Of a stretch of 64,000 nt of DNA, positions 50,820-60,771 are shown piece after piece. The first letter of the stretch is position 1. Each line of letters opens with the position of its first letter. Origin of the DNA: Emiliania huxleyi CCMP1516 (Eukaryota > Haptophyta > Isochrysidales > Noelaerhabdaceae). The notes beneath the pieces were generated by a model, which saw nothing but the letters and a program-made list of their open reading frames with translations, was not told the origin of the DNA and did no database searches. The position numbers and the translations under genes are program-made. The stretch lies in contig NW_005201269.1 in the NCBI RefSeq assembly GCF_000372725.1, forward strand, positions 303,525 to 367,524, in the 5' to 3' direction.

Positions 50820-53360
50820 ATGTGGGCCGGAGAGGAGGGCGAGATGTCCATGCTGCCGCCTGGCTCCTTCGAGCAGCAGCAGCAGCAGCTCGGGCACGAC
50901 GCGCTCGCGGCCGTCTCCTCGGCGGCGGCGATGGCGGGCGTGCCCGACCCGGTAGGCGAGGCGATGGGCGGCATGGTGGGCGCGCTGGGCGACGCGACCG
51001 GCGCGGGCGGCGGCGGCATGGGCGGCGGCGGCGGCATGGGCGGGTGGAGCGGCGGCGACCCGCAGGAGCAGTTTTATCACGCCGAGGGCATGCCGCCCGA
51101 GGCGTATGGGATGGGCATGCCGCCGCAGGCAATGCCCGAGGGTCCCTGTGTCACGATGGCCGCGCTCTCCATCCGGCAGCCCTTCGCCTCCCTTATCCTG
51201 TACGGCGTCAAGCAGCTCGAGGCGCGCACGCGGCCGACGCTCGAGCAAGACAAGACACTTCCTAGACACTACCTAGACACTACCTCGACACTTCGTAGGC
51301 GCGCACGCGGCCGACGCTCAAGCAAGTGCAGGGCCCGCTGGCGGTCCACGTCTCCCATAAGGAAGAGCCGTACGACTCGCACCTCGTCTCGATGGCAACT
51401 TCTCGGAGCCTTCTCGGAACCGTCTCGGAGCCTTCCGGCCTCAAGCCGCGGGGGGGGGGCGCTTAATAGGCGATTGCGATCCTCCGCCGCCGCTACCCCG
51501 ACGAGGCCATCTCGCAGCTCTTCCAGCTCCCCGCCGCCATGGCGCAGGGACACGGGTGCGTCGTCGGCATCGTCGACGTCGAGGCGCCGCCTCCCTCCTC
51601 CCTCCTCCCTCCTCCCTCCTCCCTCCTCCCTCCTCCCTCCTCCCTCCTCCCTCCTCCCTCCTCCCTCCTCCCTCCTCCCTCCTCCCTCCTCCNNNNNNNN
51701 NNNNNNNNNNNNNNNNNNNNNNNNNNNNNNNNNNNNNNNNNNNNNNNNNNNNNNNNNNNNNNNNNNNNNNNNNNNNNNNNNNNNNNNNNNNNNNNNNNNN
51801 NNNNNNNNNNNNNNNNNNNNNNNNNNNNNNNNNNNNNNNNNNNNNNNNNNNNNNNNNNNNNNNNNNNNNNNNNNNNNNNNNNNNNNNNNNNNNNNNNNNN
51901 NNNNNNNNNNNNNNNNNNNNNNNNNNNNNNNNNNNNNNNNNNNNNNNNNNNNNNNNNNNNNNNNNNNNNNNNNNNNNNNNNNNNNNNNNNNNNNNNNNNN
52001 NNNNNNNNNNNNNNNNNNNNNNNNNNNNNNNNNNNNNNNNNNNNNNNNNNNNNNNNNNNNNNNNNNNNNNNNNNNNNNNNNNNNNNNNNNNNNNNNNNNN
52101 NNNNNNNNNNNNNNNNNNNNNNNNNNNNNNNNNNNNNNNNNNNNNNNNNNNNNNNNNNNNNNNNNNNNNNNNNNNNNNNNNNNNNNNNNNNNNNNNNNNN
52201 NNNNNNNNNNNNNNNNNNNNNNNNNNNNNNNNNNNNNNNNNNNNNNNNNNNNNNNNNNNNNNNNNNNNNNNNNNNNNNNNNNNNNNNNNNNNNNNNNNNN
52301 NNNNNNNNNNNNNNNNNNNNNNNNNNNNNNNNNNNNNNNNNNNNNNNNNNNNNNNNNNNNNNNNNNNNNNNNNNNNNNNNNNNNNNNNNTTTTCCGAGGT
52401 CGAGCAGGCGCAGCTCACAGAGCAGGCTGTCTACCCCGCTGCGGCGACCTACCTGACCCAGCTGCGCTCCCCGCGCTGGCTCGCGTACCCCGTCCGCGCC
52501 ACCGGCTCCAACAAGCTTTGGGAGGTGACGGTGCCCGTCGACGCATTGCCGAAGGGGACAGAGCTCGACGCGCGCGGGAACGTGCTCTACGTGCCTACCG
52601 CGACCAATGCGGACCGGTCCGCGTGCGGCGTCGGCGGCGGGGTCGGGGGCGGAGGCCTCGAGGGCGACGATGCGATGCTGGGCATGCTCGGCGGCGACTT
52701 TGTGCGCCAGCTTGGGGGCGGGGGCGACGGGCTCGGCGAGAGCGAGAAGCGGAAGAAGAAGCTGCACAAGGCGCTGCGACAAATCGAGGAGCTCAAGGCG
52801 AAGAAGGCGCAGGGCTTGGCGCTCGAGAAGACGCAGGCAGTAGTAGTAGCAGCAGCAGCAGCAGCAGCACCACCACCAGCAGCACCAGCAGCAGCAGCAG
52901 TAGGGCTTGGCGCTCGAGAAGACGCAGGCGAGCGCCCTTCTGAGCCCGCTCGGCGCCGCAACCGGGGGGAGGGGGGGGGGGGGTTACGGGGGAGGGCTTC
53001 GGGGAGGGCTAGGGCGGCGCCACGCGCCCCTCGCTGCCACACACACGCCCTCGCTGCCCCGCAGCCCCCCCCCACCCGGACGGGGCAGTGCTTCGGCGGT
53101 CACCGGACGCTCTCTCTCGGCCGACACAGGAGTCCAAGATCGAGCGCGAGGAGGAGCTGCTCGAGCAGCTGGCCGCACTCGAGGCGGAGGCGCAGGGGGG
53201 GTCGCCGCAGGAGGAGGCCGCCGGCCTCGCGCCGCCCGGCATGCTCGCCCAGGACCCGCTCGGCTTGCCTCCGATGCCGGCGACGGGCATGCCCGCCGAC
53301 GGCCTCCTCCATGCCGGAGGCATGCCGCCGATGCCGTCCGACATGGTGGCGGGTCTGTGA
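50820..53360 (+). CDS. ASCH-domain protein, with assembly gap
   Basis: Exons 50820..51221, 51299..51394, 51470..51583, one beginning in or near the gap and running to about 52836, and 53130..53360. The first three junctions are GC-donor introns. The N-terminal 110 residues are Gly/Met-rich. The ASCH domain starts at LSIRQPFASLILYGVKQLEA, continues GPLAVHVSHKEEPYDSHLVS, AIAILRRRYPDEAISQLFQL and GHGCVVGIVDVE, then after the gap SPRWLAYPVRATGSNKLWEV. ASCH domains are PUA-like RNA-binding folds. A coiled coil (RKKKLHKALRQIEELKAKKA, ESKIEREEELLEQLAALEAE) and a Gly/Met/Pro tail follow. The intron holding the CCTCCCT microsatellite and the gap (51584-52389) may hide an exon. An AGC microsatellite near 52838-52903 separates two copies of the GGCTTGGCGCTCGAGAAGAC exon end. 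Confidence 0.65.
51221..51327 (+). repeat. Exon duplication bounding intron 1 of the ASCH gene
   Basis: GGCGCGCACGCGGCCGACGC followed by TC(G/A)AGCAAG occurs at 51221 and again at 51298, offset 77 bp. Splicing GAG/GCGCGC to GTAG/GCGCGC removes exactly one offset. Between them TAGACACTACC-type units are themselves repeated. Confidence 0.85.
51693..52389. other. Assembly gap (N)
   Basis: 697 N directly after a CCTCCCT microsatellite (51591-51692) in an intron of the ASCH gene. Confidence 0.95.
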
Positions 53361-53667
53361 GCTGGCGGCGGAGAGCTGGCGGCGGAGAGGCGCGCGTGGG
53401 AGAGCGCCGCACTCCGACTCGCGCGGCGGGAACGCAAAAGGGGAGGGAGGGGGAGGAGAGGGGCACGCGCGGGCCACGCGCACACTATCGAGCGAGGGAG
53501 CGAGACACACCGCCGCGGTGGCAATTAAAAGTATGAGAAACTACGCTATATTTAAGCACAGACTACTCAAGGACAAGGTTCGAAAGCTCCCCCCTGAGGA
53601 GCTGAGCCCTCGCTGTGGCCTGCGTGAGATGGTCTCTGCACTCACTTCACACTTGAAACTCACTCAT
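53361..53667. other. Intergenic between convergent genes
   Basis: 307 bases; includes a direct repeat GAGCTGGCGGCG at 53359 and 53373. No gene seen. Confidence 0.4.
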
Positions 53668-54294
53668 TCACGATTCAGCCGGTCCGACCTCCGACTGCCC
53701 GTCGTCGGAGCTCTGCGAAAATAGCCTCTCCAGGGCCCGCCTCGACTCATCTACACTCGGGTCCTCCTCGCCCAGCGCCGCACCCTCCTCGCTCGCACCC
53801 GGGGACCACGCAAACGTTCCTACGTTTGCCTCGGGTGGCAGCACAACCTGCCCGCTGCGGACGAGGCCGAGGGAGAAGCCTCCCTCGTCGCAAAATTCGA
53901 GGAGCGTCGAAGTGTCCATCGCCACCCGCGTCGCCTCCGGGAAGTCCTGCGCCGCGAGCAGTGTTGCATACCGCTCGGCACCCTCCTCGTCCTCAAAGCA
54001 GAGAACTAGCTCGGAGCTGCCGCTGCTGCGGCTGTAGATGCCCTCGTTATCGCTGCGCGGGTTGAATATGAGCGCCCACACACGACGCACGCTCTCCACC
54101 TCTGCACGATCGGTCGTGATTGCCGGCCCGCGCTCGGGAAGCTCAGGCAGCTCGCCGCAGGCGCGAATCGCCGCCCGCGTATCGCCGCAGGCGCGAATCG
54201 CTGCAGGCTGACAGAGGCCAGTACGGGAGATGGCGATGGCGAGAGGGAGTGCAAGGAGCATACTACAGGTGAGGGCCAGTGAGGGCGAGCCCAT
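53668..54294 (-). CDS. DUF3110 protein, probably plastid-targeted
   Basis: 208 residues from the ATG at 54294. The N-terminus is a hydrophobic signal (LALTCSMLLALPLAIAI) followed by an Ala/Arg stretch that looks like the bipartite plastid leader of algae with secondary plastids. Residues about 65-150 match DUF3110, a domain shared by cyanobacteria and plastids: VWALIFNPRSDNEGIYSR, ELVLCFEDEEGAERYATLLA, AQDFPEATRV and FCDEGGFSLGLVRSGQVVLP. The acidic C-terminus is not conserved. Codons for AAIRACG are duplicated in the leader. An ATG 37 codons upstream (54405) is open too, but the chosen start places the hydrophobic segment properly. Function of the family is unknown. Confidence 0.75.
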   Translation of the reverse strand: MGSPSLALTCSMLLALPLAIAISRTGLCQPAAIRACGDTRAAIRACGELPELPERGPAITTDRAEVESVRRVWALIFNPRSDNEGIYSRSSGSSELVLCFEDEEGAERYATLLAAQDFPEATRVAMDTSTLLEFCDEGGFSLGLVRSGQVVLPPEANVGTFAWSPGASEEGAALGEEDPSVDESRRALERLFSQSSDDGQSEVGPAES

Positions 54295-57281
54295 CGCTGT
54301 CACAGCTGTCAGCCGCTGCTTGGTGTCTGCGCGGACCCTGGGACGCCGGACCGCGGAGCGCTCGCTTGATAAGCTGTGGTCCGCTGTTTTCACGGTGCTC
54401 AGCACGCCCCTCGGTTAAGCTGCGGTGCAAAACTCTGTTTACCACCTTCAAGCACACCCCCAAGACTCCCCAAAACCGCCCAGGATGAGCTCCTGAGGTG
54501 CCAGTCCGCCCGAGATATCTCTTAAGTGTGAGACGCAGTTGTTTTGTTTAAACTCTTAAGTGGCGGCCAGAAGATCCGCCCTGGGATCTTCGGCGCAGGG
54601 CGCCGTCACCGGCCCCATGAGCCCCCTACGAGGCCATTCAGTGCTCATGTGGCACGACCTGAGCAGGCCTAGCAATGCCTCGGGCCGAGCGGCGCCCAGA
54701 ATTGTTGGTGCTGGCCAGCAACGTGGCCGGCGAGTGCCGTCGTTGCATTGGTGGCGACCACCGCTGAAGCGGTCAGCAGGTGGGAAGGCATCGCTCTCTT
54801 TGTGAGGGTATTGTACGTATTCATTGTCTGGTCAATACTTCTGCCTGGGTGGCACCTGTGTGCCCAACATGGCGACCCGTGGCCTCCCTCGTGAGTCCAC
54901 CTCGCGCTGATCATTCTCGTCGCTAGCTCAAGCCGAAAAAGTGGTCCACCGACACCAGGAGGAGTACAACCATCATGGCCGCAGCCTCAGACTGACCGGG
55001 TTAGGTCATCTTACCGGCTTGGTGGCCCAGAAGCGCGACATTTGCTGCCCGCAGAGCGCTAGCAGCCCACTAGCCGGCACGTCTGTGCGTCGTGCGGGGC
55101 TGAACTTCAGGCACTCTGCACGCGGCTTGTCGTCTAGAATAGCTCAACCCCGGCCAGTGAGTGATGGATCTGATCATAATCAATCCCTACTGTGCTGGGG
55201 GGCTCTCAGATCAGCCGTTCAGAGCTCTGACATTGGTTCCCGGCAGAAGATCCTCCAGAGGATCTTCTGCCGTCAGCCGAAAACCCGTTTTCAAACGAGA
55301 CACAATGACCCAACAATGGCCCCCACGGCCCGCCCGGACATGCAGCCGACCCGGCTAGGCCAGCTGGGCCATCGGGGCGGCCACCAGCGGCCGTAGGACC
55401 GCGCTGCGGTGCCGAAAGGGGCTGGAAGATCCGCCCTGGGATCTTCGCCACCTAAGAGATGACCGGTTGAAGTTGGGGTTCCACGGTCAGGATAGAGGTG
55501 TCGAACTGGATGGGGGTCAGCCGGGGAGGCTGTTGTGGCGCACCGGACCGCCCCCCAGCACCGTGGCCCACCCAACTGTATCCATGGGAGTCACAAACGG
55601 TGCTGCACTCGCGGCTGCAAGCACTCACGACACTCAAACCCACCACCTGCCTCCTACCCTGTACGAGGAGCCATTTCACCCGTGCAACATCTGCACAGGT
55701 GTACCGCCGACGCTCCAGCGCCCGGCCCCTACTAGAGTAGTCTTGTGGGACCCACAAACGACCAATACATCCACTCGGGGCTGCAGCATGTGTCCGGGGG
55801 GGCATCCCCGTGAAGCAGCCAGCAGGTGCCGGACATGGCGTTGGCCGTCTTGGACCGAGATCAGGGCGCAACTGCCTGTCTCATGGGGCTGAAGGACCGT
55901 CATGGGGTCGGCTTTGATGCTGCCAATCAGTCGGGTCGATAGGTGGCGCCCCAGCGAGATGCGTTGCGGGTGCTCGGCGTCGCCTGCTTGAGTGGCCTAA
56001 ACGCACTCGCGGGAGCCAGAGAGCAAAGGTGTGCGCGAATTGAGGCTTCTGAGCAAGCCCAGGCAAGCCACAGGACCGGCCATGTGCGTGGGTAGTCGAG
56101 CGGTGGCCGGAGGCAGCCTCCAGGAGTGGCTCTCAGTTCGACACCTCGGTCTCGACCACGCCCAGACTGGGAGCGGACCACAGCTTATTTCTTGTACTCG
56201 AGTATCGTAGTTGGCCCCGCCCTCGACGAGCGCGTCAGAGTACTCACGCCGGACAAAAAGCGGGGACACAGCGGGGGGGGCAATGCGGGGTGGTACGGCT
56301 GCGGGGGGCCGCAGGCGGGGGATCAGAGTCCGCTCCCTTTAAGAATTAAACTCTCTGATCGCACACAGGTCGCAACGAGAAGAAAGCTCCTTTAGGCATT
56401 CGTGGCATCCTATGGCGTATGGGTCTTCCAGAGTATCGACCTCTGGCGAGTCAGCCAGCCCCACTTTGAGGGCGCCATGAAGTACAGCGATCGCCACCTC
56501 GCTGGCCTCTCCGCAAGGCCTCCCGACCGCGTCGAACTCATGGGACATGGCGCGGGGGCTCTCTCGGCTACGGGACCGGCCCCAGCTTCGGCTGAGGGCT
56601 GACAAGCTGCCGAGCCCAAATCACTGTGCGAGTCGTGATTTCTTCTCTGGGCCGGCGCGGGGGCCCCAGAGGGTGTCCATGCGGGGGGGAGATGGGGTCC
56701 CATGGCCCGCCGCAGGCGCCGATTTTTTTGGATTGTTTTTCTTTTTTGGAGTTTTTTACTTGTTTTCATGGGAATTCGGCGTACTTGCGGCCATGCTATC
56801 ACGCCTTGCGACAGCCTGTCGGCGCAGCTGACCGTGCCATGATGCACAATTGATCACCTGCATAGCTCGCGGCCTTAGTATCAAGCATTCAGTGACGACC
56901 TGATCGTACGGCCAGTAGGAAGGTGTCCTTCCATCGTGTGCACGCTTCTGGCGCAATGCGCGTCACCTCGGATTGGCTGCTGGCACTCTCGAGGCTATGC
57001 CTACACAGCCTCGCGCGCATGGGCAGTCAAGAGGGACCACGCACCTTCTCAGGACAGCGCCGGTGCCTCTCTCTTGGACCGGCAAACGTGGTGGTATCGT
57101 GTCACCAATGTGGGACCAGTGCGGCATCGCGCCATCGACAGCTCTGAACTGGCCAGCACAGGTCGCACATTGTGGCAGCAGTCAGCAGTGCATGGCTGAT
57201 AGCTAGAGCAGCAGCGTCAGGGTCGCAGGGTCGGATCGTGTCAAGCCTCTCGCCCGGCCGGCCGCGTGCAGACGTCGGCCT
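54295..57281. other. Repeat-rich 3-kb stretch, perhaps a decayed mobile element
   Basis: No intact gene. A plus-strand frame (55467-55892) has two CxxC pairs around an aromatic core (FHPCNICTG, VVLWDPQTTNTSTRGCSMCP) and could be a zinc-binding relic of a transposon protein. Hairpins at 54569-54592, 55241-55272 and 55424-55445 share GAAGATCC...GGATCTTC. 56575-56645 is shared in reverse with 61923-61998. Confidence 0.4.
55241..55272. repeat. Perfect 15-bp-stem palindrome
   Basis: CGGCAGAAGATCCTC, a two-base centre (CA) and its exact complement. Two relatives with AAGATCC/GGATCTT stems lie at 54569-54592 and 55424-55445. Confidence 0.85.
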
Positions 57282-57505
57282 GTCTGCTGTCTGGAGTGAT
57301 CTGTCGGCGGTCAGTACGACCGATCAGGTCGGAGATTTCTGATGGTTGGAGGGTCTATCTGTATGTACTCCTCGAGATCTTTCCAAATCTGCCCTCTACT
57401 TAACCGTACTTAATCGGGAAGTTGGTGCTAGTGGAGACTAGTGGAGCCGGGGCCCCGTTTTCGCACTGCGGCGCGGCGCACGGTGCCTCCGGGGGGCCCC
57501 GCGCC
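57282..57505 (+). repeat. Dispersed element with GGTCAGTACGACC hairpin, copy 3
   Basis: The fullest copy, closest to copy 1 (23955-24130), sharing AATCGGGAAGTTGGTGCTAG beyond the part kept in copy 2. Followed at about 57515-57550 by ATTTCTTGTTGG and CTAAAAATCTCTCTCTC, also present near 27050-27085. Confidence 0.8.
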
Positions 57506-57681
57506 GGCCCAGAGGATTTCTTGTTGGTTTTCTAAAAATCTCTCTCTCAGGTCGGCAGGTCGCGGCTCAAAAGACGAAGAATTTTACAATAAATAAATAA
57601 ATAAAAAACGGACACCTCTCTACTGTGAGATGGGTGTAAAAAGGAACAGGCCAAGAATTTTACAACGAAGAAACCCGTCGC

Positions 57682-59515
57682 TCATATTACTTCCAGCCGC
57701 CGGTCCGCGTACCCGAAGCGCGCCTTGTGGTCATCGAAGAGCCGCGTCAGTGCCTCGACGTACAGCGCGTGGTACGCCGTCACCTGCTCGGCGGTCGGCT
57801 CGGCGATGCGCGGCAGTTGCAGCGGCGCGCCGACGACGGTGTGGACGGCGACGTCGGCACGCGGGAGGAGCGGGCACCACCACGCTCCGTAGAAGAGGGG
57901 CACCACGAAGCCGCACCTGCGCGCGCACTCATGGCTGTAAAGACGGCGCCGGGGTGTGAAGAGCCGCATGGCGACGGCCGAACCTGCGCAGCAGCCACAT
58001 GCGCAGCCTTTTCCCGGCGCCGACGGAGCGGTAGAGGTCGCACTCGCCAAAGGTGTACGCGAGAAGGAGGAGGTAGCCTACTACTCGCCGCTAAGTCCTG
58101 GCGCCGTGCGGGGGCGCGCGACATGGAGCGCCGAAGCGGTGGCATGGGGCGTGGAAGTGGGCCGTGGCGCTCGCTCGCCGGCAAGGCGAAGCGGCACCTG
58201 TGTCCCGACCCCGCTAGTTTGGCAGATTTCGCTTCTAGTCCGCTCGTCGCCGTGCTGCAGCGCGTACTTGATGAAGCCCTTCCTCCTCTTGAGGTAGACG
58301 CGCTCGCGACCAAACTCGAACAGGGCGACCTCCTCCATCCCGCCCGGCAGGATGCCAAAGTCGGAGCGCTGCCGGAACAAGCCAAACATGCCCTGCGCGC
58401 CGTCCGCAGGGGAGGCACCGACGAGGTCACCCGCTGCGGCGCGTCGCGTGAGAGGCCTCGGGAGCGGTGGGCGGCGGTGCGGCGGCGGCGCGGCGGCGGC
58501 GCGGGGGCGAGGGCGGGCGGCGGTGGCAGGGCTCGATGCGCCTCCTTGGTGGCGGGCGTGCAGCAGCCGAAGAGGAGCATCATCGGCCGCACGAGCGGCA
58601 GCCGAAAGAGGAGCGGCGCCTGGAGGAGGGTTCCGAGAGGGTTCCGAGAGGGCTCCGAGAGGGCCCGGGGACTCTTCCAGGCACGAGGGGCGGCAGGGAA
58701 GAGGAGCGGCGCCTGGACGCCAGAGATGCGCGCGAGGCGCTCGTCGGAGAGGAGCGAGGTCACCTCGGCCGGCAGGTACAGGTCCGGCCGCTTGGCCTAC
58801 ACCGCAGGGCCGGACGTGTGCGCCGCCTCACTGCCAACCGTTCCGCGCCGCCGTGCCGTCGAAGAATCGCCTTGAATCGGACGGCGCCGTTGAGCGTGAA
58901 GCCGAAGCCGACGGACGTGCCATGGGGGTGCATGCACCTGCGGAAGGAGGAGGTGTGATGGCCTCCGCACAGAGAGAGAGGGGTCGGCGGCCAGCGCGAG
59001 GCTCGTAACACCACATGCTGCCGTCGTCGGCTTGCATCACGTCCATCACGCGCCTGGAGGAAGGTTGAGAGACGGTTCCGAGAAGATTCCGAGGTGAGTC
59101 CAGCGTTACAAGGCCACACGCGCCGCTCGACCCAAAAGGAAACGCCGTGGCGCAGGAAGCCGGCCGCTTGGAGGTAGAGCCGAGCCGCCAGCGCGCTCTC
59201 GCGCACAGGCAGCAGGGCGGAGGCAAGAATTACGGCGGCCAGCGCCGCGGCGAGGTGCAGCCTCCCGGACCAAAGGGCGTGAAGAAGCGCGAGAGGAAGG
59301 GACGGGCCGACGAGGAGGATCGAGAGCACGCAGATGATTGCGATAGCGCCACGGACCCGGCTTGAGCCACGAAGCGTGTGACCGATGAGGTCCGTGCTGC
59401 CCCCAACCACGGCCGCCGAACGCGCCGCTGGAGAGAGAGAGCTGCTGGTGCCAGCCGGAAGCTCGTCGATCTCTATCGTGCGCAGCCGGCGCACTGGACG
59501 CGATACGGGAGGCAT
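57682..59515 (-). CDS. DGAT2-type acyltransferase, multi-exon
   Basis: Minus-strand pieces follow DGAT2 order. N-terminus with hydrophobic segments (GAIAIICVLSILLVGPSLPL, LHLAAALAAVILASALL) from the ATG at 59515. Then HPHGTSVGFGFTLNGAVRF (the His-Pro-His-Gly active-site region, near 58930), LLFRLPLVRPMMLLFGC, FGILPGGMEEVALFEFGRER with LKRRKGFIKYALQHG (58081-58389), AYTFGECDLYRSVGAGKRLR, and a last exon with VVPLFYGAWWCPLLPRADVA, HTVVGAPLQLPRIAEPT and LTRLFDDHKARFGYADRRLE. Several introns are needed and were not all fixed. Two of them (near 58620-58670 and 59060-59100) hold TCTCGGAACC-type repeats. DGAT2 makes triacylglycerol from diacylglycerol at the ER. Confidence 0.78.
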
Positions 59516-59983
59516 ATCAGCTCAGCTTGGCTAGCGGACGAAGGGGTCGAGCGCCGAGGGGTGCGTGTATGTGGGTCACACTACTCTGCAAGGGGCCCCT
59601 CCCTCCTCTCGCCCGCCTTCATAGCGCGAGAGGGTCTCGAAGAAGAGGAGGTAGTTGAATTGAGAAATGCGCTCCTCTTGCGAGACAAACAAATCGGCCA
59701 CGAGGCCTGGGCGGCCGCCGCGCTCGGCGGCGGCCGCGCCTGACATGCGTGGTGAGGGGGGAGGTGCTGCTCCCTACCCTAATTTTTCACCGATAGGTTG
59801 GTCGGGGCACCGTTCCGCCCCGGAGGGCGCGAGGGCGGATCCTTCGCGAGGTTTGGCAGCCCCAGACCCTAGACGCTAAGAGTTTCTTTGGTAGCCCCTC
59901 TGGCGGCTTGGCGCCCGACTCTCGAGTACTAGATACGGCGAGCGACGGGTGGTCACCAGAATCGCCCGCCGGCGTCTTCTTAT
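59516..59983. other. Intergenic between divergent genes
   Basis: Shared upstream region of DGAT2 (minus) and the GNAT gene (plus). No motif recognised. Confidence 0.4.
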
Positions 59984-60541
59984 ATGCATCGTCGCACCAT
60001 CTGCACTTCGAGCAGGGCGCTCGAGTACACGGTCAGCCACCTCGTAATGCACAATCCGCCAGCAATGCGCGCTCCGGCGATGCCCAGCGGTGCCACACTT
60101 CTGTGCTCCAATGCACCGAGCATCCCGCCCTGGTACTTCCGTGCGCTCTATCGAGAGGTGGGTCGGGCTCACGAATGGACGGACTGGTTGCGCCGCTCGG
60201 ACGCGGAGCTCGAGTCTTTTGTCACTGCTCCGGGCACGATCCTGACTACGCTCCTGCTCGATGGCGCCCCGCGTGGCTTTTATATGCTGCGATGCGAGCA
60301 GGCGAGTGCCGAGCTTCTCTATTTTGGATTGACGCCCGATGCCCTTGGGCGGCAGCTGGGCGGCCCGCTCCTCCGGCATGCCGTGCAAGCCGCGTGGGAG
60401 GAGCCGAGGCTGCAAGCGCTGCACGTGAACACAAACACGCTCGATCATCCGAACGCGCTTCCTCTCTACAAGAGCGTGGGATTCAAGGTGGAGCGGGTGG
60501 AAAGGTGCTGGCGTGACCCGCAGAGCGAGTCTGAAAAGTAA
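59984..60541 (+). CDS. GNAT-family N-acetyltransferase
   Basis: A single exon of 185 residues. The GNAT core is visible: PRGFYMLRCEQASAELLYFG (beta 3-4), the acyl-CoA loop DALGRQLGGPLLRHAV (about residues 119-134), then LHVNTNTLDHPNALPLYKSV and GFKVERVERCW, the standard Asn/Leu-Tyr-x-x-x-GF ending. It transfers an acyl group from acyl-CoA; the substrate cannot be told. The first 40 residues are not conserved-looking, and later Met codons (residues 22, 28, 33) are possible starts. Confidence 0.78.
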   Translation: MHRRTICTSSRALEYTVSHLVMHNPPAMRAPAMPSGATLLCSNAPSIPPWYFRALYREVGRAHEWTDWLRRSDAELESFVTAPGTILTTLLLDGAPRGFYMLRCEQASAELLYFGLTPDALGRQLGGPLLRHAVQAAWEEPRLQALHVNTNTLDHPNALPLYKSVGFKVERVERCWRDPQSESEK

Positions 60542-60771
60542 GCAGCGAGTGACACTCGGGGCATGCCGCATATCTCCGATCCGGTGGATCGTCGCCCGGC
60601 GCTCCCGCTTCCCCCTATCCCGGGGATGGCATCCGCGCGAGAGGCCGCCGCGAGTGGCGGTCTGGCGGATAGACATAGCGAGCCGGTGCGTGCTGTGTCA
60701 GCTGATGGGGAAAAAGAAACGAGGAAAGAAGCGCGGGGTTCGAGAGACGCACTCGCAATCAAACCCTCGAC

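Noticed and set aside
53530..53724. Frame reading MRNYAIFKHRLLKDKVRKLP after the ASCH gene
   Set aside because: Outside any supported exon, overlaps the DUF3110 stop region and has no homology I recognise.
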